Positions 42,183 through 51,187 are shown, numbered from the stretch's first letter. The stretch is 64,000 nucleotides of DNA from an uncultured Mobiluncus sp. (GCF_947254095.1 NZ_CAMYBV010000008.1:32680-96679), one strand, 5' to 3'. The notes: generated by a model from the letters alone, not told the origin. Made by a program: numbers and translations.

Positions 42183-44744
42183 ATGTCTGCCTCACCCTAT
42201 CCGCGCAATAGGTTCCCCAGTTCACCTTCTGTCGTTTCGGTAGGACCCACCTGGGTACACGACTGGCTGGCGCATCTGGGCGTTGCGCTCGCCTTGGGAT
42301 TAATTGCGGTGGTTTTGATTTTTGCCCCACTGCGCACGATTTCCTTTCAAACCGAATACACCATGGCGGTTCCTACGAGTTTTGAACAACGTCTGACGGA
42401 CTATTACCAACGAAATGGAATCAAGGTCGAGCCCCACAGCGAGTGGTCACTACTGAAGCTGCTGCGTTCGGGGCCCGCTTACGTGATCACCAGTGAAGTC
42501 ATGGCTAATTCGGCACAGAAATCCGAACCGGAGGGGCGGTTCACGAAACTTTATCCCGAATCGATTGTACTGGCCTCGCGCGCCACAAAAGTCAAGTCCA
42601 TCACCGATTTCCAGCAACTATCCGACAGCACCAAAACTGTCTATCTCGATCAAGGAGTTTCCCGGCTGGAACTGATGAGCGCCCTAGCTTTGCGCCACGA
42701 CTCTGAGGAAACGCAAGATTTTTCCGCAGCTCAAGCAAAACGACTACTGGATAAAATCAACCGCCAGGGCAGGCTCCAGACCGGAACCTCCTCGCAAGAT
42801 TTGGAACAGGCGCTTCGCCGCGGCTGGTTTTGCTTAACCACGGATCGGCGTGCGGCTCAATCCTCCGTGGGTCGCTCAGTCCACTACGCCCCCGCCCCCA
42901 CGCTCACCGCACAAATCGGCATCTGGCAACGCAACCCCAACAGCATCAACGGAACTTTGCCGCTGGCGGCGGTACCCCCCGGTTTTTTCAACCCCGTAGA
43001 CTACCCCTCAACAAACCCGACTTTTCGGGAACAAATCCACGCCGAAACGGTAACCCATCTGGACAATTACGAGGAATTTGTCTGGGATGCCAGCCTCTAC
43101 AACGACACCTACGGCGGATCTTGGGGATGGGAAAACACCAACGAAGCCTACGAACTGGGAGGATTCATCGCCCTGCTGTGTTTCCTAAGTTTTTGGGCAG
43201 GGTGGCGATTTTGGACAGCAACTTTCACCTATGTGCGCTGGGCAGTGCTGGCACAAGCGGGAATACTCGCCCTGTGGATTATGGCGCGGATTATCAAACA
43301 CGCCTCCCTCGGGGTTTTCGAGCGTTACACCTGGTACTACTATTACGTCCCGATTTATACGACCTGCGCAATCTTGTTCTTCGTCATGGCCCACTCCAGC
43401 CGCGGGCACCCGCCGGGTTACCGTTTCTTGCGCACCTGGATTATCGGGGTCGGCACAGCCCTGATCCTGCTGGTATTCACCAACGACTTACACCACCTGG
43501 TGCTGCGCTTTGGCACCGGGCAGTCCGGGGTGGATTACAGCTACGGTCCGGGATACTACCTGTATTACGCGGCGGCGCTGCTGGTTTTCGCGGCGGTCAT
43601 ATACGCCGGTTCGTGGTCACTGAAGGGACATTGGTTGCGTCTGGTGGCGGGAATCGGGGTATTGTTCCTCGCGGTGTTGTTCTATTCCGTGGCGTACACG
43701 ATGCGAATCCCGCTGGTTCGCGCCACCGAAACCGTCCAAATGTATTGCGTGATTTTTGTGTTGGCGTGGGAGATTCTGTTCTTTATCGGGGCGATTGGGC
43801 AAAACCGCGGCTATCTGCGGTTCTTTGAAAAATCCCAGATTCCCATCGAAATTGTCAACCGGGATTGGCTCCCCCATTACCGCACGTCCCAGCCCCTCAA
43901 CCTGGACCAGGACACTCGTCAGCAGCTGCGGGACAGTCAGGTACCGGTGCTGGTCACAGACACTTCGGTACAGCCGAACCGAACCGTGTACTGCCAAACC
44001 CGTCCCGTGGACGGCGGCCACGTCCTTTGGGAAACAGACGTCACCGCGGTGCAGGATTTGGAGCGGGCTTTGGCGGCACTGCGCGTCCGCGAGACTCACC
44101 AAACCGAAATTCTGCGCGCCGAATACGAAGCCACGTTAAACATGGAGGAATCGGCCGATGCCCCCGTCCTCTTTGACCGGCTCGATGACTTGATGAACGC
44201 GTCCCTGGGCCGGATTCAAGCCAATACCGCTCGGCTCAACGTATCGCTGAACGAAAGCGAACGCTCCGATATTTTGCGCAACATCAAGATGGACTTGGGT
44301 TATGCCAAACGCGCGGGCCTGCTGACTTTGCAGAACTTTGAGAAAGAAACCGTTTCGGTGAACGCCCTGACAACATTCATGAGCCAATCCTGTACCGATT
44401 TTTCTTTCGCAGGAGCTGTGGCCGGCTTGCATGGTCCGACCACCGGCACTGTGCAGCTCCAGGTGGCGTTGTGGTGTTTGGAGGGCTTGCACCGCACCTT
44501 TAACCAGCTCATTGGGGCTTCAGAGGTGGCCGTGTTCGTGAACTTCGAGGTCGCCCCAGACGGTAATACAGCCTGGCTAAACTTGATTATTGACCTGCCC
44601 GAGCAGGACCTTCCCCTGCTCGATCCGCTCTTGACCTGGCCACGCGCTCAAGTCGAAATGTTTGTTGAGGACGACACCTGTCACCTGAACATGATTATCG
44701 GCGCTGGTGAACCTGCTTTGGCACCGGAGGCGGCGTATGAGTGA
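42183..44744 (+). CDS. Large 7TM sensor with binding-protein-like extracellular domain and degenerate kinase tail
   Basis: This 853-residue protein has a membrane helix at about 28-48, an extracellular region (about 49-325) that looks like a solute-binding domain (YPESIVLASRATKVKSITDFQQLSD, then a second lobe), seven hydrophobic segments at about 325-545 and a cytoplasmic tail of ~300 residues. The 7TM block has RYTWYYYYVPIYTTC and FTNDLHHLVLRFGTG, typical of the histidine-kinase 7TM family. In the tail I see no H-box histidine in a recognisable context and no G-box of an ATPase, so it is probably a receptor or pseudokinase that feeds the next gene product. The stop overlaps that gene. Confidence 0.75.
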   Translation: MSASPYPRNRFPSSPSVVSVGPTWVHDWLAHLGVALALGLIAVVLIFAPLRTISFQTEYTMAVPTSFEQRLTDYYQRNGIKVEPHSEWSLLKLLRSGPAYVITSEVMANSAQKSEPEGRFTKLYPESIVLASRATKVKSITDFQQLSDSTKTVYLDQGVSRLELMSALALRHDSEETQDFSAAQAKRLLDKINRQGRLQTGTSSQDLEQALRRGWFCLTTDRRAAQSSVGRSVHYAPAPTLTAQIGIWQRNPNSINGTLPLAAVPPGFFNPVDYPSTNPTFREQIHAETVTHLDNYEEFVWDASLYNDTYGGSWGWENTNEAYELGGFIALLCFLSFWAGWRFWTATFTYVRWAVLAQAGILALWIMARIIKHASLGVFERYTWYYYYVPIYTTCAILFFVMAHSSRGHPPGYRFLRTWIIGVGTALILLVFTNDLHHLVLRFGTGQSGVDYSYGPGYYLYYAAALLVFAAVIYAGSWSLKGHWLRLVAGIGVLFLAVLFYSVAYTMRIPLVRATETVQMYCVIFVLAWEILFFIGAIGQNRGYLRFFEKSQIPIEIVNRDWLPHYRTSQPLNLDQDTRQQLRDSQVPVLVTDTSVQPNRTVYCQTRPVDGGHVLWETDVTAVQDLERALAALRVRETHQTEILRAEYEATLNMEESADAPVLFDRLDDLMNASLGRIQANTARLNVSLNESERSDILRNIKMDLGYAKRAGLLTLQNFEKETVSVNALTTFMSQSCTDFSFAGAVAGLHGPTTGTVQLQVALWCLEGLHRTFNQLIGASEVAVFVNFEVAPDGNTAWLNLIIDLPEQDLPLLDPLLTWPRAQVEMFVEDDTCHLNMIIGAGEPALAPEAAYE

Positions 44745-46173
44745 CCAGCTCTATAGTCTCACCCCCGTCCAGATGGGAGCCGCTACCGTTCTGATGGGTA
44801 TTGGTTTATTGGCGGCGTGCCTGCTCACGATGGGTCAATGGCTCATTCATCGGCGACGTTTAGCCACGGTGTTCCTGATTAGCGTGGAGATTTTGCTGGC
44901 GTTCTATATGTGGGCGTTCGCCACCGTTTTTATCCATTCTCAGACCGGGATTTTCCTGCTCCAAGACCGTAACTTTGGGTGGTTTGTGGTGGTTTGCTTG
45001 GTGCTGGGAGCGGCGACGATGGGAACGAACTACCGCTATGCCGAGGCCCCGCTGCTGGTGACGCTGACCCCGGCGTTGCCTCCTTTCGTCGCTGCCGGAG
45101 GTGTTTGGGTGCTGCTCATTTCCGGAGCACTAACGACCTCTTGGCTGTGCGTCCAAGTGTGGCGAGACTGGCAGCTGCTGCACCGCGTCCTCAGTCCTTT
45201 CAGTGTCAAAGGGGCTTTGGACCGGCTGGAACACGGGGTAGCGTTCGCGAACTTCCGGGGCCGCAGCAAGTTTGCCAACGTTGCTATGGAGGGACTTTTG
45301 GGGCGTCTGGGGTTGACGTCGTTGACGAACATCGGGACGTTGGAACGCCAACTATGTCAATTCAGGTTTGAGACAAAAAACCACCAAGCGGGCAGTGATT
45401 CCCCGAACTGCTGGGAAGAAAACGACGACGGAACCTCCCGGCTGCGAATCACGGAACCCGATGGGCGAACCTGGGTGCTGACCCATAGCCGGATTCGAGA
45501 CGGCCGGCGATCTTGGATTCAACTGCTAGCTGTCGATGTTAGTGACTACATGACGCTCAGTTACCGGCTTTCAGCAGAGATTGATGCCCTGCAGGCCCGC
45601 CAAAAACGCCTGGTCAGTGAGACTTCGCGGCTCGATGAGGCCCTGTCGCGTCGGCTAATTTTATCGACCCGGTCGACCATTCACGACACGCTTTCCCAGC
45701 GGATTTCTTTCGTTCACCGGTTCTTGGAGGACGAAGTGTCGGACGATGAACGCCTGCGCCGCCTCCAGGGTCTGCTGGAGGATCTGCCCTCCGAACTGAG
45801 CCAGGACCGCGTCACCGCCACCCCCAAAATTTGGCTGGAAACTCTGCAAGATTTAGCTTCGGCGGCTGAACTGGAACTGCATATTTCCGGCGACCTTCCT
45901 CCCCAGGCCGACAAAGCCCGGATGTTTACGGATGTGCTGCGCGAAGCCATCACGAATGTGCTGATTCATACGACTTCCAGCGAAATGGAGGTGCGTCTGG
46001 GACAGGACGCCTCCAGCTTCTGGATGGAAGTCTCGAACCCCAGCACTATGGAGACCACGCTGACTTACGGCACCGGCCTGAGCAACTTGGAATCTCGGCT
46101 CGAAGCCCTCGGTGGTTCCCTGTCTGTATTCACCACCCCGCGTTTCACCCTGCGTGCCCGACTGCCGCGCTGA
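44737..46173 (+). CDS. Sensor histidine kinase (HisKA_3/NarL-partner type)
   Basis: The 478-residue product has an N-terminal block of four hydrophobic segments (about 10-32, 42-66, 82-92, 105-140), a PAS-like linker (about 155-270), a dimerisation helix with His316 in TRSTIHDTLSQRISFVHRFL, and an HATPase domain with an N-box (LREAITNVLIHT) and G-box (YGTGLSNLESRLEALGGSL). His-Asp followed by a Gln-rich turn fits the kinases paired with NarL-type regulators. ATG at 44737 overlaps the end of the 7TM gene (ATGAGTGA). The probable phosphorylation target is the response regulator at 41542. Confidence 0.85.
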   Translation: MSDQLYSLTPVQMGAATVLMGIGLLAACLLTMGQWLIHRRRLATVFLISVEILLAFYMWAFATVFIHSQTGIFLLQDRNFGWFVVVCLVLGAATMGTNYRYAEAPLLVTLTPALPPFVAAGGVWVLLISGALTTSWLCVQVWRDWQLLHRVLSPFSVKGALDRLEHGVAFANFRGRSKFANVAMEGLLGRLGLTSLTNIGTLERQLCQFRFETKNHQAGSDSPNCWEENDDGTSRLRITEPDGRTWVLTHSRIRDGRRSWIQLLAVDVSDYMTLSYRLSAEIDALQARQKRLVSETSRLDEALSRRLILSTRSTIHDTLSQRISFVHRFLEDEVSDDERLRRLQGLLEDLPSELSQDRVTATPKIWLETLQDLASAAELELHISGDLPPQADKARMFTDVLREAITNVLIHTTSSEMEVRLGQDASSFWMEVSNPSTMETTLTYGTGLSNLESRLEALGGSLSVFTTPRFTLRARLPR

Positions 46174-46203
46174 GCAGGAATCGTCTCCCCACCGGCCAGG
46201 CAA

Positions 46204-47352
46204 TCAGAGCTGTTCAGCGATGCTTGCCAGCAAGGCTTCGCTGGCGGGTCGGAACACCGGGGCATCGAGCAGCAGCGACACCGACACCACCCCGGCAAAA
46301 GGCATATCGAAAAAATACCCCGGCTGCACGGTGATGCCCCGCTGGGCAATCAGCCCGGTGATGAGCGCGTCCTCGTCTACGTGGGCGGGAAATCGCAGCA
46401 GCGCGTTCCAGCCGCCTTCGGGTTCCAGCAGGCTCACGGTTCCACTCGGCTCCCTACGCACAAGGTCCCTCAAGGTGGCGAGGTTCTCGCGGCAGCGTTG
46501 TCGGGTGGCACGGGTTGCGGCGGGCACAGCGGCCAGGTATTGCCCCAAGCGCTGGGCCAAAACATCGGAAAACGGCAGGTAGGCATCCGCGATGACGTCC
46601 AGGCGGGCCAGCGCCGCCGCCACCTCAGGCTCCGGCCCGGACACTTCCAGCCACGCGATTTTCAGCCCCGGAGCGCTCAAGTTTTTACTCATTCCGTCCA
46701 AGGCAAAAGTCAGCACTTCCGAGGTTCCCGCCAGACGCTGGCGATCGGCGGGTCGGGTGGGCGCACCGGGCAGGTCGAAGTCAAAAAACACCTCATCGGC
46801 AATGAGCGCCACCCCGTGGTTCGCACAGTAGTTGAAAAGCCGCTGACGATCCTCCCCGTGTACATAAGAGCCGGTGGGATTGTTCGGATTGATGGCCACC
46901 ACCGCGCTGACCGCCCCCGGATTGAGGTCGACCAGTTCCCAGCGAGATCCCACCCAGGTCAGGGGATAGAAATCCACTCCCACGTTTTCCAACCCCGCGA
47001 TTGTTTCTACCAGGGGGTATCCCGGGGTCGGGGCAGCGAGCCGCTCGCCGGGGTCACTCGTCAACTTCGTCAACCACGCATAGCCCTGGGACGTGGAACT
47101 TAAGAGGTAGAGATGGTCGGGATTCACGGTGCGTTTGTCACGCTCACTCAGCCAGGCGGCTAGCGCCTCGCGGGCCGCCCGAGGCCCTCGCGGGTCGGGT
47201 TCGTAGGGCGGCAGGCCCGGTGTGCCCAACCCCCAGCGGGTCGGATTAGAATCCGCCAGATTCACTTTCAACGTGCCGTCGCGTCGGGCCGCGCCCTGGG
47301 CGACAGTCACGGCGTTCGGTTCGTTCAGTTCCACCCGGTGAGAAAATTTCAC
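46204..47352 (-). CDS. Pyridoxal-phosphate aminotransferase, class I/II
   Basis: From GTG at 47352 the product is 382 residues, with the fold-type-I landmarks NPNNPTG (155-161), Asp186 (IADEVFFDF), the PLP lysine Lys223 in LDGMSKNLSAPGLKIAW and a C-terminal small domain. It transfers amino groups to a keto acid; the substrate is not evident. The start is ambiguous: an earlier frame to 47448 exists, but TATCGT lies exactly six bases before the GTG at 47352, which supports leaderless translation there. It is divergent from nrdD. Confidence 0.85.
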   Translation of the reverse strand: MKFSHRVELNEPNAVTVAQGAARRDGTLKVNLADSNPTRWGLGTPGLPPYEPDPRGPRAAREALAAWLSERDKRTVNPDHLYLLSSTSQGYAWLTKLTSDPGERLAAPTPGYPLVETIAGLENVGVDFYPLTWVGSRWELVDLNPGAVSAVVAINPNNPTGSYVHGEDRQRLFNYCANHGVALIADEVFFDFDLPGAPTRPADRQRLAGTSEVLTFALDGMSKNLSAPGLKIAWLEVSGPEPEVAAALARLDVIADAYLPFSDVLAQRLGQYLAAVPAATRATRQRCRENLATLRDLVRREPSGTVSLLEPEGGWNALLRFPAHVDEDALITGLIAQRGITVQPGYFFDMPFAGVVSVSLLLDAPVFRPASEALLASIAEQL

Positions 47353-47358
47353 CCTCCT

Positions 47359-47364
47359 ACGATA
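47359..47364 (-). promoter_or_regulatory. Aminotransferase -10 box, leaderless type
   Basis: TATCGT on the reverse strand ends six bases before GTG 47352. AGGAGG follows at once and is too close to the start to act as a normal ribosome binding site. Confidence 0.45.
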
Positions 47365-47413
47365 CCGCGACACGCACAGCGACGAATCACCGTAACTCAC
47401 AGACCTGGGCAAA

Positions 47414-47426
47414 CACAATATGTAGT
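47414..47426 (+). promoter_or_regulatory. NrdR box 1 upstream of nrdD
   Basis: CACAATATGTAGT resembles the NrdR consensus ACACAATATATTGTGT. A second identical copy lies 32 bases downstream, the three-helical-turn spacing known for NrdR pairs. NrdR represses ribonucleotide reductase genes when dATP is abundant. Confidence 0.8.
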
Positions 47427-47445
47427 GGTAAAATTGAGCAACACG

Positions 47446-47458
47446 CACAATATGTAGT
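47446..47458 (+). promoter_or_regulatory. NrdR box 2 upstream of nrdD
   Basis: This is the second CACAATATGTAGT, overlapping or touching the -35 element at 47458, so bound NrdR would block RNA polymerase. Confidence 0.8.
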
Positions 47459-47485
47459 TGATTTGGCGAAATACCTCCCTAGAGT
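47458..47485 (+). promoter_or_regulatory. nrdD promoter
   Basis: TTGATT (47458-47463), a 16-base spacer and TAGAGT (47480-47485) lie 50 bases before the nrdD ATG. It adjoins the second NrdR box. Confidence 0.6.
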
Positions 47486-47534
47486 AATTTCTTGTGTCCC
47501 CGAGATTGGGAGATGAAGAGACGAGAGGAAAAAG

Positions 47535-49430
47535 ATGACTACAACGAAGCAAGAGACGACCCCCATTTTTGAAACGAACCCGCGCCACCACACGGTTGAC
47601 CCCATAGAGACAGTGGACGAATACCTCAGCCAAGCCGATTGGAGGGTCAACGCCAACGCCAACCAGGGCTACTCGGTAGGCGGGTTGATTCTGAACGCGG
47701 CGGGCAAGATGGTCGCCAACTACTGGCTGGACAAGGTCTATCCCGCCGCGGCCGGTGCTGCCCACCGCGACGGTGACCTCCACATTCACGACCTGGACAT
47801 GTTCGCCGGATACTGTGCCGGCTGGTCGCTAAAACAGCTGCTACAGCAGGGTTTCAACGGAGTCAGCGGGGCCATTGCCTCCAATCCGCCGCGGCATTTC
47901 AGCTCGGCCTGCGGACAAATCGTGAACTTCCTGGGCACGCTGCAAAACGAGTGGGCGGGCGCCCAGGCATTCTCTAGCTTCGACACCTATATGGCGCCTT
48001 TCGTCCGCCGAGACGACATGACCTATGCCGAAGTCAAACAGTGCATGCAGGAACTCATCTACAACCTGAACGTCCCCAGCCGCTGGGGCAGTCAATGTCC
48101 GTTCACGAACCTCACTTTTGACTGGACCTGCCCGCCCGACCTGCGCGACGAGGTGCCGCTCATCGGCGAGGAACTGTGCGACTTTGCTTATGGGGACCTG
48201 CAGGCCGAGATGGACATCATCAACCGCGCCTACATGGAGGTCATGACCGAGGGTGACGCGGACGGACGTGTGTTCACCTTCCCCATTCCGACCTACAACA
48301 TGACCAAGGATTTCGATTGGGACTCCCCCAACGCCAACCTGCTGTTTGAGATGACGGCAAAGTACGGGCTGCCCTATTTCCAGAATTTCATCAACTCGGA
48401 ACTGGACCCCGGCCAGATTCGCTCCATGTGCTGCCGGTTGCAGCTCGACCTGCGGGAACTGGTCAAGCGCGGTAACGGGCTGTTCGGTTCGGCGGAGCAA
48501 ACCGGGTCTATCGGGGTGGTGACCATCAACTTGGCGCGTCTGGGTTATCTGCACAAGGGCGACGAGGACGGTTTGCGCGCCCGCTTGCGGGAACTCATTG
48601 AGTTGGCTTCGGTGACTTTGGAACGTAAGCGCGTCACTATCCAGTACCACATGGATCACGGCTTGTTCCCCTACACGAAACGCTACCTGGGAACGCTGGA
48701 CAACCACTTCTCGACCATCGGGGTCAACGGCATGAACGAGCTGATCCGCAACTTCACCGACGACGCTTATGACATCACCGACCCGCGCGGACACGCCCTG
48801 GCGGCCCGTATCCTGGACGGAGTGCGCGACCAGATGGTGGAGCTGCAGGAAGCTACCGGACATATGTACAACCTGGAGGCGACCCCGGCCGAGGGCACCA
48901 CGTACCGCCTGGCGAAAGCTGACCGAAAACGTTTCGGGGACAAAATCCTGCAGGCCGGCACGACCGAAAACCCCTACTACACGAACTCTTCGCAGCTGCC
49001 GGTCGGGTTCACGAACGATCCGTTCCTGGCCGAGGAACTGCAGGAGGAACTGCAGACCAAGTACACCGGCGGCACCGTGCTGCACCTGTACATGGGCGAG
49101 GCCGTGTCCAGCGCGGAGGCCTGCAAGCAGCTGGTGCGCCGCTCGCTGACCACCTGGCGCACCCCCTACATCACCATCACGCCAACGTTTAGTATCTGCC
49201 CGACGCACGGCTACATTTCCGGCGAACACTTCACCTGTCCGCAATGCGAAGCAAAGGGCCGGCACCAAGATTGCGAAGTGTGGACCCGCGTCATGGGCTA
49301 CTTCCGGCCGGTTCAGTCCTTTAATATCGGTAAGAAAGGCGAGTTCGCCGAGAGGCAATACTTCAGCGAGTCGGCGGCTGCCTCCCACGGCGAGCTGCAT
49401 TCGCGCCTAGCGGAAGCGGCTTTGGTATAG
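47535..49430 (+). CDS. nrdD: Anaerobic (class III) ribonucleoside-triphosphate reductase
   Basis: This is a 631-residue glycyl-radical enzyme that reduces NTPs to dNTPs without oxygen. The glycyl-radical loop is RVMGYFRPVQSFN with Gly588. The C-terminal zinc site has Cys555, 568, 571 and 580 (ICPTHGY...CPQC...DC). The N-terminus begins directly with the catalytic barrel, so the ~100-residue ATP-cone seen in many class III enzymes is not present; feedback by dATP would have to work differently. GAGAGGAAAAAG precedes the ATG. The upstream NrdR boxes and the downstream activase fit. Confidence 0.95.
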   Translation: MTTTKQETTPIFETNPRHHTVDPIETVDEYLSQADWRVNANANQGYSVGGLILNAAGKMVANYWLDKVYPAAAGAAHRDGDLHIHDLDMFAGYCAGWSLKQLLQQGFNGVSGAIASNPPRHFSSACGQIVNFLGTLQNEWAGAQAFSSFDTYMAPFVRRDDMTYAEVKQCMQELIYNLNVPSRWGSQCPFTNLTFDWTCPPDLRDEVPLIGEELCDFAYGDLQAEMDIINRAYMEVMTEGDADGRVFTFPIPTYNMTKDFDWDSPNANLLFEMTAKYGLPYFQNFINSELDPGQIRSMCCRLQLDLRELVKRGNGLFGSAEQTGSIGVVTINLARLGYLHKGDEDGLRARLRELIELASVTLERKRVTIQYHMDHGLFPYTKRYLGTLDNHFSTIGVNGMNELIRNFTDDAYDITDPRGHALAARILDGVRDQMVELQEATGHMYNLEATPAEGTTYRLAKADRKRFGDKILQAGTTENPYYTNSSQLPVGFTNDPFLAEELQEELQTKYTGGTVLHLYMGEAVSSAEACKQLVRRSLTTWRTPYITITPTFSICPTHGYISGEHFTCPQCEAKGRHQDCEVWTRVMGYFRPVQSFNIGKKGEFAERQYFSESAAASHGELHSRLAEAALV

Positions 49431-49478
49431 GGACAGATTCACCACCCTCGTGGTTTCACAAGGGTCGTGGGTCGACCG

Positions 49479-49517
49479 GGTTCGCGGGTGACAGTTTTCG
49501 GACGCCACCCGCGAACC
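49479..49517 (+). terminator. Terminator after nrdD
   Basis: GGTTCGCGGGTG (49479-49490) and CACCCGCGAACC (49506-49517) form a 12-bp stem with a 15-base loop, followed by GAGAATTT. Confidence 0.6.
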
Positions 49518-49530
49518 GAGAATTTCTGTA

Positions 49531-49545
49531 CTTTTGGGTGATTAC
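49531..49545 (+). promoter_or_regulatory. CTTTTGGGTGATTAC motif upstream of the lipoprotein gene
   Basis: It matches 14 of 15 bases with CTTTTGGGTGGTTAC at 39842-39856, and lies 94 bases before the lipoprotein ATG. It may be a common binding site of a regulator of surface proteins. Confidence 0.4.
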
Positions 49546-49624
49546 AAACCTTAACCGTTTGCCTAGGCTGTTTATCAATCCGGGGCAACCAGCCCCCTCA
49601 GCCTGACAAATGGAAGGAATACTC

Positions 49625-50257
49625 ATGAAAAAGTTACTTGCGTTGACGGGTGCGTTCGCCCTGGCCCTGAGTCTATCGGCTTGCGGCGGTGGGGACGAGA
49701 AACCCACTGCGGACGCCAAAGCCCCCACCACGGAAGCTCCGTCCGAGGCGCCCGCTGCTGATCAGAAAACCGGCCTGATTTCCACGACCGAGGACGTGGC
49801 CATACCTGACCAAGAAGGAGCTGAGGAAACAGTCAACGATGCGGACGCATTGGTAGACAAGTGGGAAGCGAAAGGCAAAGCGTTCGCGGAAGGAAAGGGA
49901 ATCGAGCTCACCAGTTCCAGCGTTTCGCCAACTTTTGCCAGTTTCGATAAAGACAAAATCTCTAGCTACCGACTGTACCTAAACGCTAATCACGATTGGA
50001 AGACCGGAGACAAGATTAAGGTCACTTTCTATTGTCAGACTGTTGAACCCGCGAATATCAAAGTGTGGATTGCTCCGCAGATTGATGACGCAGGCGACGA
50101 TCAACCAGGTCAACTCAGCGAAGTCGCTTGCGGTGTGGACAGCCCAGCCGAAGCCACTTGGGAATACACCTTGCCAGCGGATTCATCTAACCTGATGTTC
50201 GTGCGTTATCAAGTCCCGATTGAAGGTTTCATGGTTACCAACTACGAAAAACTCTAA
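49625..50257 (+). CDS. Small secreted lipoprotein of unknown function
   Basis: The 210-residue product has a lipoprotein signal with the lipobox LSAC (Cys about residue 20), a Pro/Thr/Ala/Asp-rich linker (25-60) and a C-terminal domain (about 75-210) ending in ADSSNLMFVRYQVPIEGFMVTNYEKL with two Cys that could form a disulfide. I do not recognise the domain. ATG at 49625 follows GGAAGGAATACTC. It lies between nrdD and the activase gene, has its own promoter motif and terminator, and so is probably an independent unit inserted in the reductase locus. Confidence 0.8.
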   Translation: MKKLLALTGAFALALSLSACGGGDEKPTADAKAPTTEAPSEAPAADQKTGLISTTEDVAIPDQEGAEETVNDADALVDKWEAKGKAFAEGKGIELTSSSVSPTFASFDKDKISSYRLYLNANHDWKTGDKIKVTFYCQTVEPANIKVWIAPQIDDAGDDQPGQLSEVACGVDSPAEATWEYTLPADSSNLMFVRYQVPIEGFMVTNYEKL

Positions 50258-50268
50258 GTCTATAGCTT

Positions 50269-50305
50269 CCGGGAAGCCCCATCTCGGGGCTTCCCGGGCA
50301 TTTTT
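50269..50305 (+). terminator. Strong terminator after the lipoprotein gene
   Basis: CCGGGAAGCCCC (50269-50280) and GGGGCTTCCCGG (50286-50297) with a 5-base loop are followed by GCATTTTT. It separates the lipoprotein from the activase gene. Confidence 0.9.
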
Positions 50306-50328
50306 AGCAACGATTAGAAAGACCCATC

Positions 50329-51135
50329 GTGAACACAGGCTGCATTGATGAACAGAATGAAACCGATTGCCCGCTCACGGGTTTGGTTATCGCCGGGGTG
50401 ACGCCGTTTTCCACGGTGGATTGGCCGGGGAAACTGGCCGCCAGCGTGTTCCTGCAAGGCTGCCCCTGGAACTGCGGATATTGCCAAAATTTTGCCATCA
50501 TTGACCCGCGGACGCCCGCCGGTTACGAGGAGGCGGACCTGTGGGAGCTGCTGGGGCGGCGGCGCGGTTTGCTCGACGGGGTCGTGTTTTCTGGCGGGGA
50601 GCCGACTCGTCAGGCAGCGCTGGTGCCCGCCGCGCAGCGGGTGCGCGACCTGGGTTTTCTGGTGGGGTTGCACACCGGAGGGGCCTACCCGCAGCGTCTG
50701 GTGCAGCTGTTGGAGGCCGGGTTGCTCGACTGGGTCGGCATAGACGTGAAAGGTTTGGCACAAAACTATCCCCAAGTGGTGGGCCGTACACAAGCGCGTC
50801 AGGCCGGCACGGACGCTTGGAAGGCGCTGGACTTGGTGTTGGCGGCGCACCGGGCCGGAACCCTACCGGATTACGAGGTACGCGTCACCGCCTATCCCGG
50901 CACTGAAGCGGGCGACACGAACCCGTCGGCTCTCCCCGCTTTGGCCCGTGCCCTGCAGGAGCGCGGGGTGGAACGCCTGGCGTTGCAGCAGGCCCGTCCC
51001 GACGGCACGCGCCCAGAATTTCAGGAACTTTGCGCCCAAACTCAAGCCAAATCCTTCGCGGCTGACTTGGCTCGCCAAGCCGAGGAGCTCACAGGAATGT
51101 TTGCGCATTTCGTGTTTCGCGGTTCCGCCGGCTAG
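50329..51135 (+). CDS. nrdG: Anaerobic ribonucleotide reductase activating protein (radical SAM)
   Basis: The 268-residue product has the radical-SAM cysteines CPWNCGYC (Cys45, 49, 52) and the FSGGEPTRQAALVPAAQ motif for SAM binding. It generates the glycyl radical in NrdD. It is longer than enterobacterial NrdG (~155 residues), and resembles the longer activases with an extended C-terminal half, so a broader name is also possible. The GTG start has only a weak AGAAAG ribosome binding site. It is separated from nrdD by the lipoprotein gene and its terminator, so it must have its own transcription or read-through. Confidence 0.85.
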   Translation: MNTGCIDEQNETDCPLTGLVIAGVTPFSTVDWPGKLAASVFLQGCPWNCGYCQNFAIIDPRTPAGYEEADLWELLGRRRGLLDGVVFSGGEPTRQAALVPAAQRVRDLGFLVGLHTGGAYPQRLVQLLEAGLLDWVGIDVKGLAQNYPQVVGRTQARQAGTDAWKALDLVLAAHRAGTLPDYEVRVTAYPGTEAGDTNPSALPALARALQERGVERLALQQARPDGTRPEFQELCAQTQAKSFAADLARQAEELTGMFAHFVFRGSAG

Positions 51136-51187
51136 CCTCTCGCTCCGTAAAGCCCTAAGTTACAGGTGGAAATACGCGATTTTGTGG

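Noticed and set aside
42830..43828. 332-codon forward frame inside the 7TM sensor gene
   Set aside because: It is in another frame of a continuous 853-residue gene and its composition (Arg/Pro/Gly-rich) is typical of a shadow.
47841..49400. 519-codon reverse-strand frame opposite nrdD
   Set aside because: It is a shadow of a strongly conserved enzyme gene, without a ribosome binding site or any family resemblance.
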